NCBI GenBank assembly: GCA_000231825.2
Contig: JH720337.1
Span: 541,122 to 605,121, forward strand
Source of the DNA: Tetrahymena elliotti 4EA
Lineage: Eukaryota; Ciliophora; Oligohymenophorea; Hymenostomatida; Tetrahymenidae
DNA: 64,000 bases
Reading direction: 5' to 3'
How positions within the stretch are numbered: the first letter of the stretch is position 1; each line of letters begins with the position of its first letter. Under the pieces are notes generated by a model. The model was given only the letters and a program-made list of their open reading frames with translations. It was not told the DNA's origin and searched no databases. Both the position numbers and the translations under genes were made by a program. Positions 1 to 12,600 of this stretch are shown here, in pieces.

Positions 1-1163
1 TGATTATGACTCAAAAAAAAAATTCAATATATATGTAAATATGAGATTAATTTTACTTTAAATTTAAATTTAATTCAATTAGGTTATTTAATTTATTTAA
101 GCTTTGTCCTAAACCTTTTCCTCCTTCAGGTCCTACAAAGTTATCTCTATTATACAAAAATTATTTAACCAAATTAAAAAATACTAAATAAGTTACTTTA
201 AATTTAAATTTAAAAACTTCAATTTTTAGCAGCATGATATACCTGAGCATAAATTTGAAGCTCCTTTTGAACCTATTTCATCAAGACTATAAAATATTTA
301 AAAAATGAAAAACTTACAAAAAATATACCTCAAATCAATAGTAAGTTTCACTAAGTTGATACATTTAGAAACTTGCCTTCTTAGTTTGAATACAAACAGG
401 GGAGATAGAAAATTAACTACCCAAGGTTTAACTTTAGAAGAAAAGTATTAAAAAGCTTCATTCAATGTCCTTTTAAAATAATTTTATTTAATTTTTTTCC
501 AAAAAGTAAATAAATTTACAAGATTTCTAAATTCTTTATATCTCCATAGTTTTCTTTAATCTAAAAAGTTTAAAAAATTTATTATTTCATAAATTTTTGA
601 GTGTTTCTAACTTACTTCCCTTAAAGATTTTGAATTTAACAGGTCTTTATCATAAAAATCATCTTCTTGCTCAAATTTTTATTCTTTTAAGAATTCAATT
701 TAAATTTGATAATTAAATATTAAATAGTTAGTGAGTTACCTTTGAAATATATTTCTTTAAATGTAAAAACAACTTTTTGATTTATCTAAAAAAATATGAA
801 AAAAATTCATTAAACTTAAACTTTAATTGAGTTTTTTACTTTTTATGCTTAAATTTGATCATTTACTAGTTTATGAAACTCTTCCTCTTAAATTACTAGG
901 AATTGATCTATTCTTTCATAATTTGTAGGGGTTTCATTTTAAAACTTATAAACTTCTAGCATAACTATTTATTAGGATTTGTTATTATATGCTTAGAAGA
1001 GGACAGATTTATTATCTTTTTAATAATATTATATAGAGGAATATTACTAGTAAAAATTTTAAATCAAATAAATAATTTTTAATATCCCTTCAGAATTTAT
1101 TTTTGCTAAATTATCTTAAATGATTCGAAATTAGCAATTTTCAGCACTTTTCTTTTCTTCCAT
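1..1163 (-). CDS. Leucine-rich-repeat protein, N-terminal part (runs off the window)
   Basis: The start ATG is at 1163. The protein begins MEEKKSAENCQF, continues as a roughly 230-residue Q/N/K-rich leader, then enters leucine-rich repeats. Visible repeats are SKCINLVKLTIDL, then LDEIGSKGASNLCSG...KLKFLNLNLK, then DNFVGPEGGKGLGQSL...NLIELNLNLK. This is the RNase-inhibitor-like repeat pattern (about 30 residues, LxxLxLxL strand followed by a G-A-S helix) common in Tetrahymena. Introns are inferred at 786-821, 684-739, 287-328 and 147-196, and a donor sits at 56. The last two complete exons (197-286 and 57-146) are each exactly 90 nt, one repeat per exon, with phase-2 junctions. The reading phases of all exons agree. 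LRR solenoids usually bind proteins; no catalytic domain is visible before the window edge. The 3' end lies outside, so a later domain cannot be excluded. Confidence 0.8.
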
Positions 1164-1668
1164 AACCAATTAAATAACTAGAAACTACTTATTTTTTAGT
1201 TTAATACTTTTCAAAGTTTTTATAAAATTTGTTTGTATAATAAAAAAATGATAGTTTTAGCTTTGATTTATTAATAATTAATTTAGCATTTTTAAATTTA
1301 ATTTTATTGAAACTTTTAGAATTTATAATGAGTATTTATAAAATATTTTAGTAACAAATGATAAAATGAATTAATGAGTGAACAACATGATAAAAGTAAA
1401 TTGAACGGCAAACTGTTTAGTTTAGTAATTTGATAATAAGTATCTATTAAATAACTATTAGTTATATTTTTATTGATTATTTGAAGAACAAGAGTGGCTT
1501 AATAGTGAATTCAAATTCATTTTGAATTTACTTTTTTATATATTTTTAAATAGTAAAAAATAGAATTCAGCTCATACTTAATACTTAATCAAATGATATT
1601 TTAAATTGATACATTTATAAATTGGCTTTTTTTAGTTTGTTTGATAATAAATAAAATTTTTATTTTTT
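1164..1668. other. Intergenic, AT-rich
   Basis: This is the 5' flank of the LRR gene and the 3' flank of the WD40-like gene. I see no coding-quality frame, RNA gene or clear repeat. Confidence 0.6.
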
Positions 1669-4234
1669 TCAATATTAGCAAACAATTAAATCATCACCTT
1701 ATGTATGATCATTTAAAAGTTGAAATGTAGGGTTGAGATTTAAAAGAACATGTTAGAAAGGTTGGTTGAAATTATTATGAGGTTCAAAGTTATTGAAATT
1801 ATTATTTAAGAATAGATTATTATTGTTATTTATATTATTATTGTTTTAGATATCTTGGTTGATTATATTATTCTATTATAAAATGTTTGTTCTTTATTTA
1901 ATAGACTTAGAGTTATAGATCATAACTCTACTCTTTTCTATCCAGCACAGAGCAAACCTTTCTGTAGAGTATTTTAATCTAGACTCTACTATTGGGAATT
2001 TTTATTCAAAGTTTATTTTCATCAGTAAAACCATTCCTTCATGGCCTACTGTGATGAAAAGAGTATCATACACTATCATAGCTGAGTTGATAAAATCAAC
2101 AAAATCTTATTTCTTGTACTCTTCAAGTGTGATGGCATCTAAAATAAAGACTCTTTATGAGGCTACTGCTACTAGAATCTATTTATTCTAGACTTCTAAA
2201 GCTTTTAAGAAAAATACTTGGTCATTCATTTTCTTGGTTTTTGAGATTTGCTTCTCTTTTAAATCATAAATAGTGATAGAACCTTCTTTTTCTCCATAAT
2301 AAAGATAATGTTTTTTCTCTATTTAGCTACAAGTTATAGAATAAATCTATGATCTAGCCTCCATTATGCAATAAATGAGTTCACCTTTCATTATATTCCA
2401 CAATTCCACCTTTCCTATGTTGCCTGTAGAGTATAATATGTCATTTGTTTCGTCATAATACAACCTAATTATGTGACTATTGTTTGATTTCAAAATCTTC
2501 ATCACTCTATAATTCTACATATTTATAATCTTTATTATTGAATTCTCACAACAAGCTAAATAGCGGTATTTTTGGATGAATATTCCATATTTAATTCCTG
2601 GTATGCTTCTAACTTTTTAACCCTTTGTTTTTAATTTGAAAACAATTTTAAATTTATAATCTATTTAACCAAATATTAATTAAATTCTCTAAAATTAATT
2701 ATTTCAGAAAAAATGAAATTTAATTGTTTCTTAAAAATAAAAAATTACACTTTTATAGTCCCAGATCTACATTCCAGCATCTGTAATAGTTGCAAACAAA
2801 GAAGAGCCATTAGAGGATGAAATATCTCTTATAGTCGCTATCTTCTACTAAGTGGCTTTAGATATGATTTTGACTGATTTTGGTTTATTTTGAAGTAGAT
2901 TGACTATGTCTTAAAATTTGTCATTCTCAGGTTTATAAGAACAAAACATTTTCATTTCATTAAGTAATTGAGGATTCTGATAATTATATAGATCTAATCC
3001 ATAATCTTCTTCTATCATTTAGGTATTTATTTCTTCATTCTTTTAGGTTTAGTTTTTATAAAAATCGAAATGAGTATTCATATCAGAAAAATACTGGTCA
3101 AATCTGTACTTCATTTTCTAGTCAATTTTAACTATTTTTTATCTTAAAATTTTTGAGTAAGAATGAACATTTTCAAATTTTTGATAGAGTTTTGCATCTT
3201 TAATGATCTATTTGCAATCCAACTTGTATTGATTATTATAATCTAAGTTTTTTATTTAGCATTCAAGAGTCCTATCATATTCAAATAGCTATAAAGTGTC
3301 TAACACATAATTATTCACATACTGAGGTGATAATTTATCATCTGTTTTTGTCCTAATTTAGTTAGACTATTGACAAACTCTTTGATACATTTCCTAGTTT
3401 TTAAAAAAAATTCTATAATAATGCTAACTATACTACTGTCAATACATAGATAAGACTACAAACAAATATGGAAATTGATACTTACAATTATTTAAATTAT
3501 CCCTATCTATCTCTTGATATGTTCTATAAATCATTGATATTTGGCATAAAAATAAATAAAATAATTAGTAATTTGAAGCAAGTGTATTGATAAATATTGC
3601 TCATTACTATTTAACTGCACCAATTTACTGATAAAAAATAGTAGGATAATTAATTATATTTTAAATATACCTTTATGTTATCTAAAAGTAGAGAGAAATC
3701 TAACTAAAATGTGGTCATTTGCATTAGATATTTCTCAATTTATTTTTTAAGTGAGTAAATATCTTCAATCATTTACCTAATTTCACCATTGATGCTTAGT
3801 TGATAACTTTCTATAGAGTTTAAAAGCTTTTCCTAATTAGTACTTGAAGTGAAGACTAATGAAAGTTAATTCATATACTATTCAAGACTTATAACTTTAT
3901 GGTCTTTGTGTTCTTCTATTTAACACCATTCACATATCAGTCCTCTTTTTGGACAGTCTTTCTCATAGCACACTATGTTTTTTTTTGAGTTGTGATTACT
4001 TGCTACACAATACTAATTAGCTAATTAAAAAGGGTACATACTGATTAATAAAGTAATTACGATTCCTGATTTTAAAAAGTTATTTGTTTGATTTAATTTT
4101 TGTTTGTTTGTTTATAATTTTTTATAATGATGTGATTTTTAAATATTGATTAGAATTAATTGATTGATAACAACGAAACTCCTCTTCTACTTTACTGTTG
4201 ACCTCTCTATTAAGTTTATTTTCTGATTATTCAT
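1669..4234 (-). CDS. B-box-like zinc finger plus WD40-like repeat protein
   Basis: Near the N terminus is a Cys/His cluster: YCVASNH, then CYEKDC, then CEWC, then EEHKDH. The C-x4-H...C-x4-C-x6-C-x2-C-x4-H-x2-H spacing is like a B-box zinc finger. A helical linker rich in K, E and Q follows. The C-terminal half has WD-like repeats, for example SLFATITDAGMQIWDYK, GKVELWNIMKG and GSITIYDLK, so a beta-propeller is likely. The stop TGA is at 1669-1671, after an N-rich tail. Introns are inferred around 3628-3670 and 3420-3480, plus one near 2640-2755. The exon structure between about 3480 and 3670 is not resolved. The start is also uncertain: ATG 4234 needs a 48-bp intron (4013-4060) to join the finger, and ATG 4039 is out of frame with it. 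The family resembles many Tetrahymena B-box/WD40 proteins thought to act as scaffolds. Function is not known. Confidence 0.7.
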
Positions 4235-4786
4235 TCAATAATCAATTAATTTATTGCATAATATTTCAGATCAAAAAATTTTGAGAATGCATGCCATTTG
4301 AAAATTTGTTTATTTGAGTTTTTAATTTTTTCCATTTGTTACTTACTATTTTTAATTATTTTTGGAATAGCATTTTTTGAAAGTGTTCTTATACATAGAT
4401 AGTATTACAACTATTTATTTATCTATCTAATTAAAAAAAAATTATTTTTTCAATATTTGTTGTAACATATTATTACATAAAAAACCCATGACATAAATAA
4501 TAAATAATCATACTATAAAACTTAAAATAATTATTTAAGAAAAATTTTCTCTTTTTAAAAATTGAGATAATCTATTTTATAAATTGCATATCAATCAAAC
4601 TTTAAATTTTATTTACAATTTATAATTTTGAAAAAAATAAGACATTTTTTAAAAATGTAAAATATTTTTTAAACAGCAAAAAGGAAGCCAATCTGTTTTG
4701 CTTCTATTTTTGGGTTATTTAATTTAGATTCAAATATTTATATAAATATCTATCTTTATTCATATATAGTTTTAAAAAAGTACAAA
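4235..4786. other. Intergenic, AT-rich
   Basis: This lies between two minus-strand genes. It holds long A/T tracts and no convincing coding frame or RNA. Confidence 0.55.
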
Positions 4787-6124
4787 TCAGCTTTAGGGTA
4801 GATTATTTTGAGATTCCTAATAAGAATCTAATTTTTTTGAAGACGAATAGCTTGGTTTGAAGTGAAAGTTGTATATATTAGAGAAAGAAGGAGTGTTAAG
4901 ATTATCAGAATTAGAAATATTGTTAATTATTTTATCAAAAATAAAGTCGTTTTATAGTTTTTATGAGCTGTTTTCTACATTTTGATTGTATGAGTTTTAC
5001 TGTAATATGATGGGGGAGTTTAAATTAGATTCATCTTTTTATAAATGAAATTAAGATTAAGATGTTTCTACTTTTTATGATTATTGCAAGAATTAACTTT
5101 TATTTGTTAACTTTGAGTTACTATTAGTCATCCAAACGCAATTTGTTTTTTTATTTGCTTTTAAAGATTTTTCAAATTTTGTTAGCTCATCTTCAAATTA
5201 TTGGAATTCTACACTTCTTTTTAGATCATCAATTCTTTCAAGAGAGTTGTAAGAAGGAGCATTTTCTATATATAGCTTTAGCTCTGATTAACTTTTTAAA
5301 TTTCTATTTAGTCTAGTTGCTATTGTTTATGGTTTTTTGATGGAACTTTAAATTAATTCTTTATTAATATTGTGCTCAACTTTATTAATATATTTAGGAT
5401 CATGACTCAAATATTAATTTCTCCTTTCTTCTTCAATAGTTTCATCAAATTAACAATTTTCTTTAAAATTAGGAGTAAAAAAATTGGATTTCTCCATAAG
5501 CATGCTTTGTCTTAGCAAAATTGGCTTCGATTAGTATGAGTAGCTGTTTTTATTTTTTTCATCTGAAGATATATCAAACTTTGAAGATATATTGTTTTTA
5601 CTATTAGAATAATAATCTTTATACTAATAAGATTGATTTCTTATTTTTTATGGAGTCTTATCTTCAATTATAGGTTTCATTTTAGTTATCTCTGATATTT
5701 GCTGCATGAATGGCCCAGAAACTCTTCTAAATTCCTTTTTACCTCCTTCATTTAATGCTTCTTTATAATACTGAGGATAAAGATCTTTATTTTTCATAAA
5801 AATTGCTTCTCTTGGTACTGTTTATACTTGATCAAGCACACAGTCATAGACTTCAACAGGTGTAAGAACCTTTTCATCTACTAACTAGACCCAGTTTTAT
5901 TTAACTTCACCTATCTTAAATTCTTATCTTAAAAAGGGATTTTTAACTTGGGTTGAAGGCAAATGATGATATTAATCACTAAATATATTTTAATGAGTAT
6001 TTCTTTTATGATTGAATTCAACCCTTCTAGATGGAGTATGTACAGGCTGCTATAAAATATTTTACTAAACCTATTTATGACACAAATATTCTGGAAACCC
6101 TTAACTTAACTAATTCACTTTCAT
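4787..6124 (-). CDS. Hypothetical protein, single exon, 445 aa
   Basis: This is an uninterrupted ciliate-code frame from ATG 6124 to TGA 4787-4789. It starts MKVNQLSQGFPEYLCHK and contains RRVEFNHKRN, QNWVQLVDEKVLTPVEVYD and FRRVSGPFMQQISEI. The second half is S/N/Q-rich with short K/E-rich helices (LERIDDLKRSVEFQQFEDEL). No catalytic motif, signal peptide or membrane segment is apparent, and I do not recognise a family. The N-terminal 170 residues have mixed composition and look folded, while the C-terminal 150 residues look disordered. It lies head-to-tail with the next minus-strand gene, separated by 386 bp. Confidence 0.75.
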
Positions 6125-6510
6125 TTTGAAATGATAATTATTTACTAAATTAATTTTTTAATAATTCTTTCAGTTTTTTATTTAGATTTACCACAAATTT
6201 TTGCACAAAATTTGAGTGTTTTTAATGCTTATTGACCAGTTTTATTTAGCTTAAAATAATAATGTAATCAAATGCTGACTATTTTGGAGTGTAGTTTATA
6301 ATCACATATTATTAAATTCTTTTCTTGTTTTTAGAATGTTTTTTTTATCCTATTTAATCCCTCGTTTTTGTAAATATTTGATTCAAATATTTTTTGAAAT
6401 AATTTTATTAAATAATTACTAATAAAATTTTTAAATGATGCCATTAATTCATATTGAAATTACAACAAAAATAAGCTTTTAATTCTAGTAAACAAAACAT
6501 AGAGTGAAAT
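6125..6510. other. Intergenic, AT-rich
   Basis: This is the upstream region of the 445-aa gene and the 3' flank of the coiled-coil gene. Nothing else is seen. Confidence 0.55.
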
Positions 6511-8830
6511 TCACAAATCATCTCTTTCTTTATTTAATTAATTTGTTTAGCCTAAATTTATATCAGAAGCGTTGCTTTTTGAATAATCAAGCTTGGAAAA
6601 ATAATCATCTTAACTCTTGTCAATATCTAAATTTAATGGATTTTCTCCTCTAACTACAAATTAATTTCTTTTAAGTAGCATATGTTTCTGTAAAAGACCT
6701 AAATGATTAACAAAATAAGAATTTTTCAAATTCAGAAAATCAAATTACTTTTATCTTTGTTTTAATCATCTTCCACCAGCACCAGCTAACTTAGGTTGCT
6801 TTTCCTATTGTTAACAAGGCTTTAATCTTTTTCAACAAGTAAAGCCTACTCTTTATAGGAATGATTGCTATTAAATATTTTAAAATGCAATTTTTATTAT
6901 CTATCATTGCTAATAATTAAATAATTATGATTACTTTGATAAGATAGACTTAATGGTGAAACTACCATTCTGAAGTGAAGACTTCAATTTTTAATCAATT
7001 TCAAGCTCATCTTAAATTAAATCTTAATTTCTTTATTAGGAATTCTTTGATAGTAAAGGATTTCCTCCTTTCTTAACTTTTTATTGTAGTAACTCTCTAG
7101 CTGATTTGTACACAACCTCTTATGAAATACTGGAATTCTATGTCTTTTAAACTTACTTTTCTTTTTCAATCAAATCCAAATAGGCTTAATTTATAATCTG
7201 CAAGAAGTAAAATATTTTAAATTTTATTAAATTTAAATATAATATTTTACTTCATCTTATTCTGTTGACCTAATTGCTTGAAGTCTGTAAGCTTACATTA
7301 TAGCAGCTCTATCTAATTTAGAAAGTAAATCACTTAGTTCATTAATTAACATTTATTTTTACTAGGAACAATTCTTTAAACTTTCTCTAAATTTTTCAAC
7401 ATTCTTTCTTATCATACAAACATCATCATCTGTAATATCTTATGGCAAAGAATAAATAGCTAGCTTCATATTTTGTTCGTTTATTTATAGCAATTATTCA
7501 ATATAAATTCTTTCTTTTTCAATAACTAAAATACTCCTTGCCCTTTATATAGTTTCTGAAATTAGTTCTTAAGTATCTTAGCTTGGCATTAAGTTAACTA
7601 ACCTTTAAAATAAATTTTTAATCTTTGTTGAGAAAAAATAAATTTAATATTACTTAGACATCATCTCATCTAAAAATTAGTTTTCTTTTTAAAGCTTTTC
7701 AGTTTCTGATTTCAATTATAATTACTCTTCTTATGACTCAATAGTATACTTTTTTATTATCTATTTTAAATTTGTTAACAAAAAATAATGATAATTTCAT
7801 TTATTTAATACTGTTGCTTTTTCTTGATGAAACTATTCAGCTAATTCTTCTATTTAACTTTTTAAATAATTATTTTCGCTCTCAAATAACTCCCTTGCAT
7901 CGAGTGCTTCTTATTGTTAATTTTACATATTTTCTAATTAAAGTTATTGCTATATACACTATTACTCTTTTAACTGTAGCTGATCTGAAATTTCTACATA
8001 TGATTTTTTGAAATTTAAACTTGCTTTTATTCCAAACTATATTTTAATTTCAAATAAAATTACATATATACTTATCAAAAATTAATTACTTCTATTTAAT
8101 TTAGCAAAGTTAAAATGGTCTCTTAAATAAATTCATTGCTTATGATCAGCGTATCACTATTTGAGCTATTTATTTACTGAGAAAATTATAGGAAACTAGA
8201 TGAAATCAAATCATTTTCTAATTACTAATATATCCTTATTTCCTCAAAATCATTAAAAAACCCTTATAAAATTGCTTATAACTTTTTAAATGATATCGTT
8301 TACTGATCAAACAAGTTTTCATATTTATCTACATCATCTAAAACTTAATCAGCCTTTTCAAGCCTTGTTTGCATTTCATCAATCATTGTATTCAATCTGA
8401 CATTCTCTTAAATTATTTCTTCTTTTTTGGTTGTGTCAATTTAAAATTTATCTTTGTAATCTATGATCTTTCTCCTTAGTTTTTTGAAGCTTTTTTCTGG
8501 AGAATCTTTGCTAAATGTTGAGTTATTTACACAGCTATGAACTATTTCTATGTTGTCAATTTCATTTTCTAATAATTAAACCTTATGCTTTGTTAATTCT
8601 AATTCTTTTTAATATTCTAACTTTTATGATCTCAATCTCTTCTTTTAATCTTCTAAGTCTTTTATGTTGTTAGTGAGTATGATGTTTTCTTTTTAAAGTT
8701 GGAGGATCTTATTTTGATAAGTTTTCTCTTTTAACTCAAGCTTTTCTATAATTTTGCAGCTTTCTTCTGTGAGTTAAATTTTTTAGTCTTAAGTGTCGTT
8801 TAAAAAGTTGTAGTTTTAATATTCTTACAT
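6511..8830 (-). CDS. Coiled-coil protein, multi-exon
   Basis: It starts at ATG 8830 (MQEYQNYNFLNDTQ), has a TGA shortly upstream, and stops at TGA 6511-6513. Most of the protein has heptad-like K/E/L/Q runs, for example EKLELKEKTYQNKILQL, LEDQKKRLRSQKLEYQKEL, ALDARELFESENNYLK and EKFRESLKNCSQQKQML, so an extended coiled coil of roughly 600-650 residues is expected. Introns are inferred at about 7990-8085, 7740-7790, 7205-7255, 6885-6950 and 6705-6755, all GT-AG and TGA-containing. A short stretch near 7565-7660 may hide another. The C terminus (LLKRNQFVVRGENPLNLD) is less repetitive. Coiled coils of this kind in ciliates are often cytoskeletal or basal-body proteins, but no diagnostic family motif is visible. 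Confidence 0.75.
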
Positions 8831-9688
8831 GTATAGTTATTAGTATAAATATTCAATTTCTTAGAAATAAAAGTAAATTGAATTTTAATAAAATATTCAA
8901 ATAGATAAAAAATATCTTTAAAAATTTAACCAATTGATTCCACTATCAATAAAGTTATTGTATCTCAAAACAATTTATTGTTAAATCAACATTTTAAATA
9001 CTATTATCTCTTCAATTTTAATTTTGATATTCTATTTATTTTACTGACTAAAAAGTATCCTTAAACCTTCAGTCCTATAAAAGCTTGCTGCATTCAAAAA
9101 CATTTTACACTAAAAAACTAAAATTTTTTTTACTTAAATCATCTAAAATAAATAAAAGAGAAGTTTTAAATTATTTTATTAAAACTTTTTATTTTAAAAA
9201 TTAATAATTTTTATATTTTAATTGTACTAGTTTAGCATAAAATTGAATTTGAAATGTTAAAATTTATTTTAAATATTTAACTTAATCAAAGGTACAGAGA
9301 TATTTTATCAAAAGCTCTTTTACATATCTCAATAAAATATTTAATTTCTTAAAAAAATTATAGAGAAGCTTTTAATTAATTTATTATTGAAAATATTAAT
9401 TTGAATAATAAAGAATAAAATGAGAAATTTATGCCAACATTTAAATAGCAGAACTAAAATATTAATAATGAAATTTATTGTTTAAAATATATTTAGAGTA
9501 TTTTGGTAAATGAGAGTTACAAAGATTATTGATAAAAAGTATAGATTACATTTTTAATGGTAATTGAAACATAGATTTGATTAAAGATTATTAGATTTTA
9601 GCTCTTTTGATATTTATTAAGGATATATAAATCAATTTTTTTCTGAAATATTATTCAAGAATTAATTAAGATATTAAAATAGTTAGTT
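8831..9688. other. Divergent intergenic region
   Basis: It separates a minus-strand gene (start 8830) from a plus-strand gene (start 9689) and presumably holds both promoters. It is strongly AT-rich, with no distinctive motif or coding frame recognised. Confidence 0.55.
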
Positions 9689-12600
9689 ATGCAACCAACG
9701 ACTAATTTTAGGCACTTTACTCCTTTAAAGGAAAGAAATTATAAAATCAAAGTGCTCAACTAAAATTCTTTTCATGTTGAGAAATCTGTAGGAAATAGCT
9801 CTATAAATATGGAGAATAAATTAAATTAAAGCTACATTTAGGGGTTTATATAGTAAAGTAGAGCTTTGACTTAAGGATCAACTGATATAGGAGACTATTC
9901 CTAGAAAAAATAAAGATCTATATCTTAATGTCAGAATTCAGATTAGTTTGAATTAAAATAAAGTTCAGCTATGTATGTCAAAACAGAATATCCATTAATC
10001 ACTCAATAGAGTGCAACTTAAGATATCAATTAGTTTAGAATAAAAAAATCTATTTTAATCAAGCCAAATCGCCCTAAAAGCAGTTTTACTAACAGAAAAT
10101 AAGTAAATAGTGATTTAAAACATGTAACAAAGCAGTCTATTATCAACTCTTACATTCAAGCTTAATACGGTAATTGTTTAAAATTAAATAGAAATAAATG
10201 AAAAGTAATTTTTGAGGTTATTTTAACAAGAAATTCTTTTTATTTTTTGATATAAAGCCATTTATTTTGAAAATTTATCTAAGATGCAAAATAATGTTTG
10301 TTAAAATAAATTATTTAAGGATAAATGGTTGGAAGAGATAGCTCTCCTAAAATAACAAAAAATATGAGGAAATCTAAATCAAAAAAAAGAAACGAAAAAT
10401 CATTAAAAAGAATGATGATGATCTAAAACGTTGTAAAACATTAAGATGTTTTTTAACTCAATTAAATTTATTTATACTTAATAATAACTTTAGGAAGTTT
10501 TTAACCTTAAGAAGAGCAGTGTTGACATTGATAAAAAATAATTAGAGGCTAAAAGAATGAAATAAACTGGAGGATTCTTGATAAAAAACTAAGGGATAAA
10601 TAAAAAATATATTTAGGATTCTGAAGTTTAGTTAATTGAAATGTAAAAATATATGAGTATTATTGATGATAAGCTTTAAAATTAAACAGACTCATTACAA
10701 AATATATTCCAAGAAATTGATGATATGGAAAGGAAGTTGATGATTATTGAATAATAAATTAGACTTTTATATCAAACTAATACAGAGCACGATGATACTA
10801 TCAAAATATAATCTTGTCTTATCTTGATCAAAAGTCTCTAAAACAAACTTTAATATTATCAAGAAAGTAAATAGTAAAATAGTGAAGAGGCTTTAAGGTC
10901 AATAAATAGTAATAATTAACTTCAAGATACTCAATAAATGAATTTTAACAGTTCAAATCTTAATATAAAATAAAATTTAAGTTTGACTTCTGGAGGAACA
11001 GGATTTAAGAAAAAATAAAAAATAAATTATAGACCTTTAAGCTAATAAATGGAAAGAACATCAGATAATGATATTAGATAAAGTATACAAGCTTAATAGA
11101 ATAATGGCTATGTTGATTATGTTTTTAATATGTTTAACAAGACAATAAAGCAACTATCTGATATAAAAAGCAATTAGGTTAGTGGTGCTTTTGAATTGAT
11201 TCTATAATTAAATTATGACTTACATAAAATTAGTAACTCTCAAGAAATGGGTTATAATGAAAGAGCTTAAGCTCTTTAGTACCTATATGAATTAGACTGT
11301 TAAATACCAAATTTATTTAATTTATTAGTTAGAATAGTTAATAATCAGGATAACTTTTATAGTATTTAAGAAGATATATCAGAATACAAATCAACTTTAG
11401 AAAAAAGTTAGAAAGGATAAAAACCAAATTAATTTACTATAGAATCACCTTCAGCTTCATAAAAATCTTTCATAAAGTAAAGCTTGGCTAAATAAAATCT
11501 AAATTAAGTATACAGCAATAATTCAAATTATAATATTGCTTAGAATCATATAGAAGAATCAATTTAACAATTAGATAACAGTCTAAATTAAAATAAATAT
11601 TCTAAGAAAACAAGTCAAAATAGCTTTTATGATTTAAATCATACCAGGTAAAAAGCATCTTCAAAGTCGATAGAAAAGAAATCTTCTAAGAAATTATTTA
11701 GTGAAAAACAAATTTACACATCTAATCCGAAGTTGGCAGATTAAAATGGTTCAATCAAACCTCAAAGTGATAATTCTAAATAAAACTTAAGTAAAAAATA
11801 TCTAGAAAACAGCTAGTCTATAAAAGATTAATTAAACAATATTGATATAAGCTCTTCTTAGATATAATATTATTCCTCGTTTAATAATAGTAAAATAGAT
11901 GAAGTGATTGATTCTGAATAACAAAGCAATATAAATGGAAATCAAAAAAGAGAATTTAAAAGTCTTGATACATCTTAATAGATTTCTAATAGTAATAGTT
12001 TTATTCTTGATAAATAATAAGAAAACAAAGTACAAGCTAGCTAAATACTTTCTTAAAAACCATTAAGCTAGGACTAATAAAATAATTAAAGCCTCAATTA
12101 GAGTAATAATGATAAAAGTGAAGGCATGGGGTTGAAAAGTAAAAGTGAGTTTATTCAGAATAAAAACGAAAATACCGATGGTAAGTTAATCATCAGCAAA
12201 TCAGAATAAAAAAATATTCAAGAAGATGTATAAGATATTTAATTTATCAAATAAAAAACATCTGAAATATACATAAAGTAAGTAGTTTAGGAGGATAATT
12301 AATAGCAAAAGCCACATCAATAAATGGATGAAGAAGATAAAGTTAAGATGATGTTCTCTTAAATGAAGTCCTTGATTGATCACTAAAATAAAGAATATTC
12401 ATAATAAATTATTAAGTAGTTTATTGAGTTTCTTAATTAACAAGACTTCAAAGAAAAATAAGTAATTTTAGAGATTCTTAATGAGTCATTAACTCATTTT
12501 GGCAAAATGATAAGTGTTTAAGCTCAATTAAATTAGATATTTATTTAGTATGATTAATTTATTATTGACAATGAAATGTATTGGAATGCTATCCATTTTA

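Noticed and set aside
7772..8011. Hydrophobic plus-strand frame resembling a small membrane protein
   Set aside because: It is antisense to the coiled-coil gene. The minus strand carries a much longer coding frame with splice sites, and the hydrophobicity comes from complementing A-rich codons.
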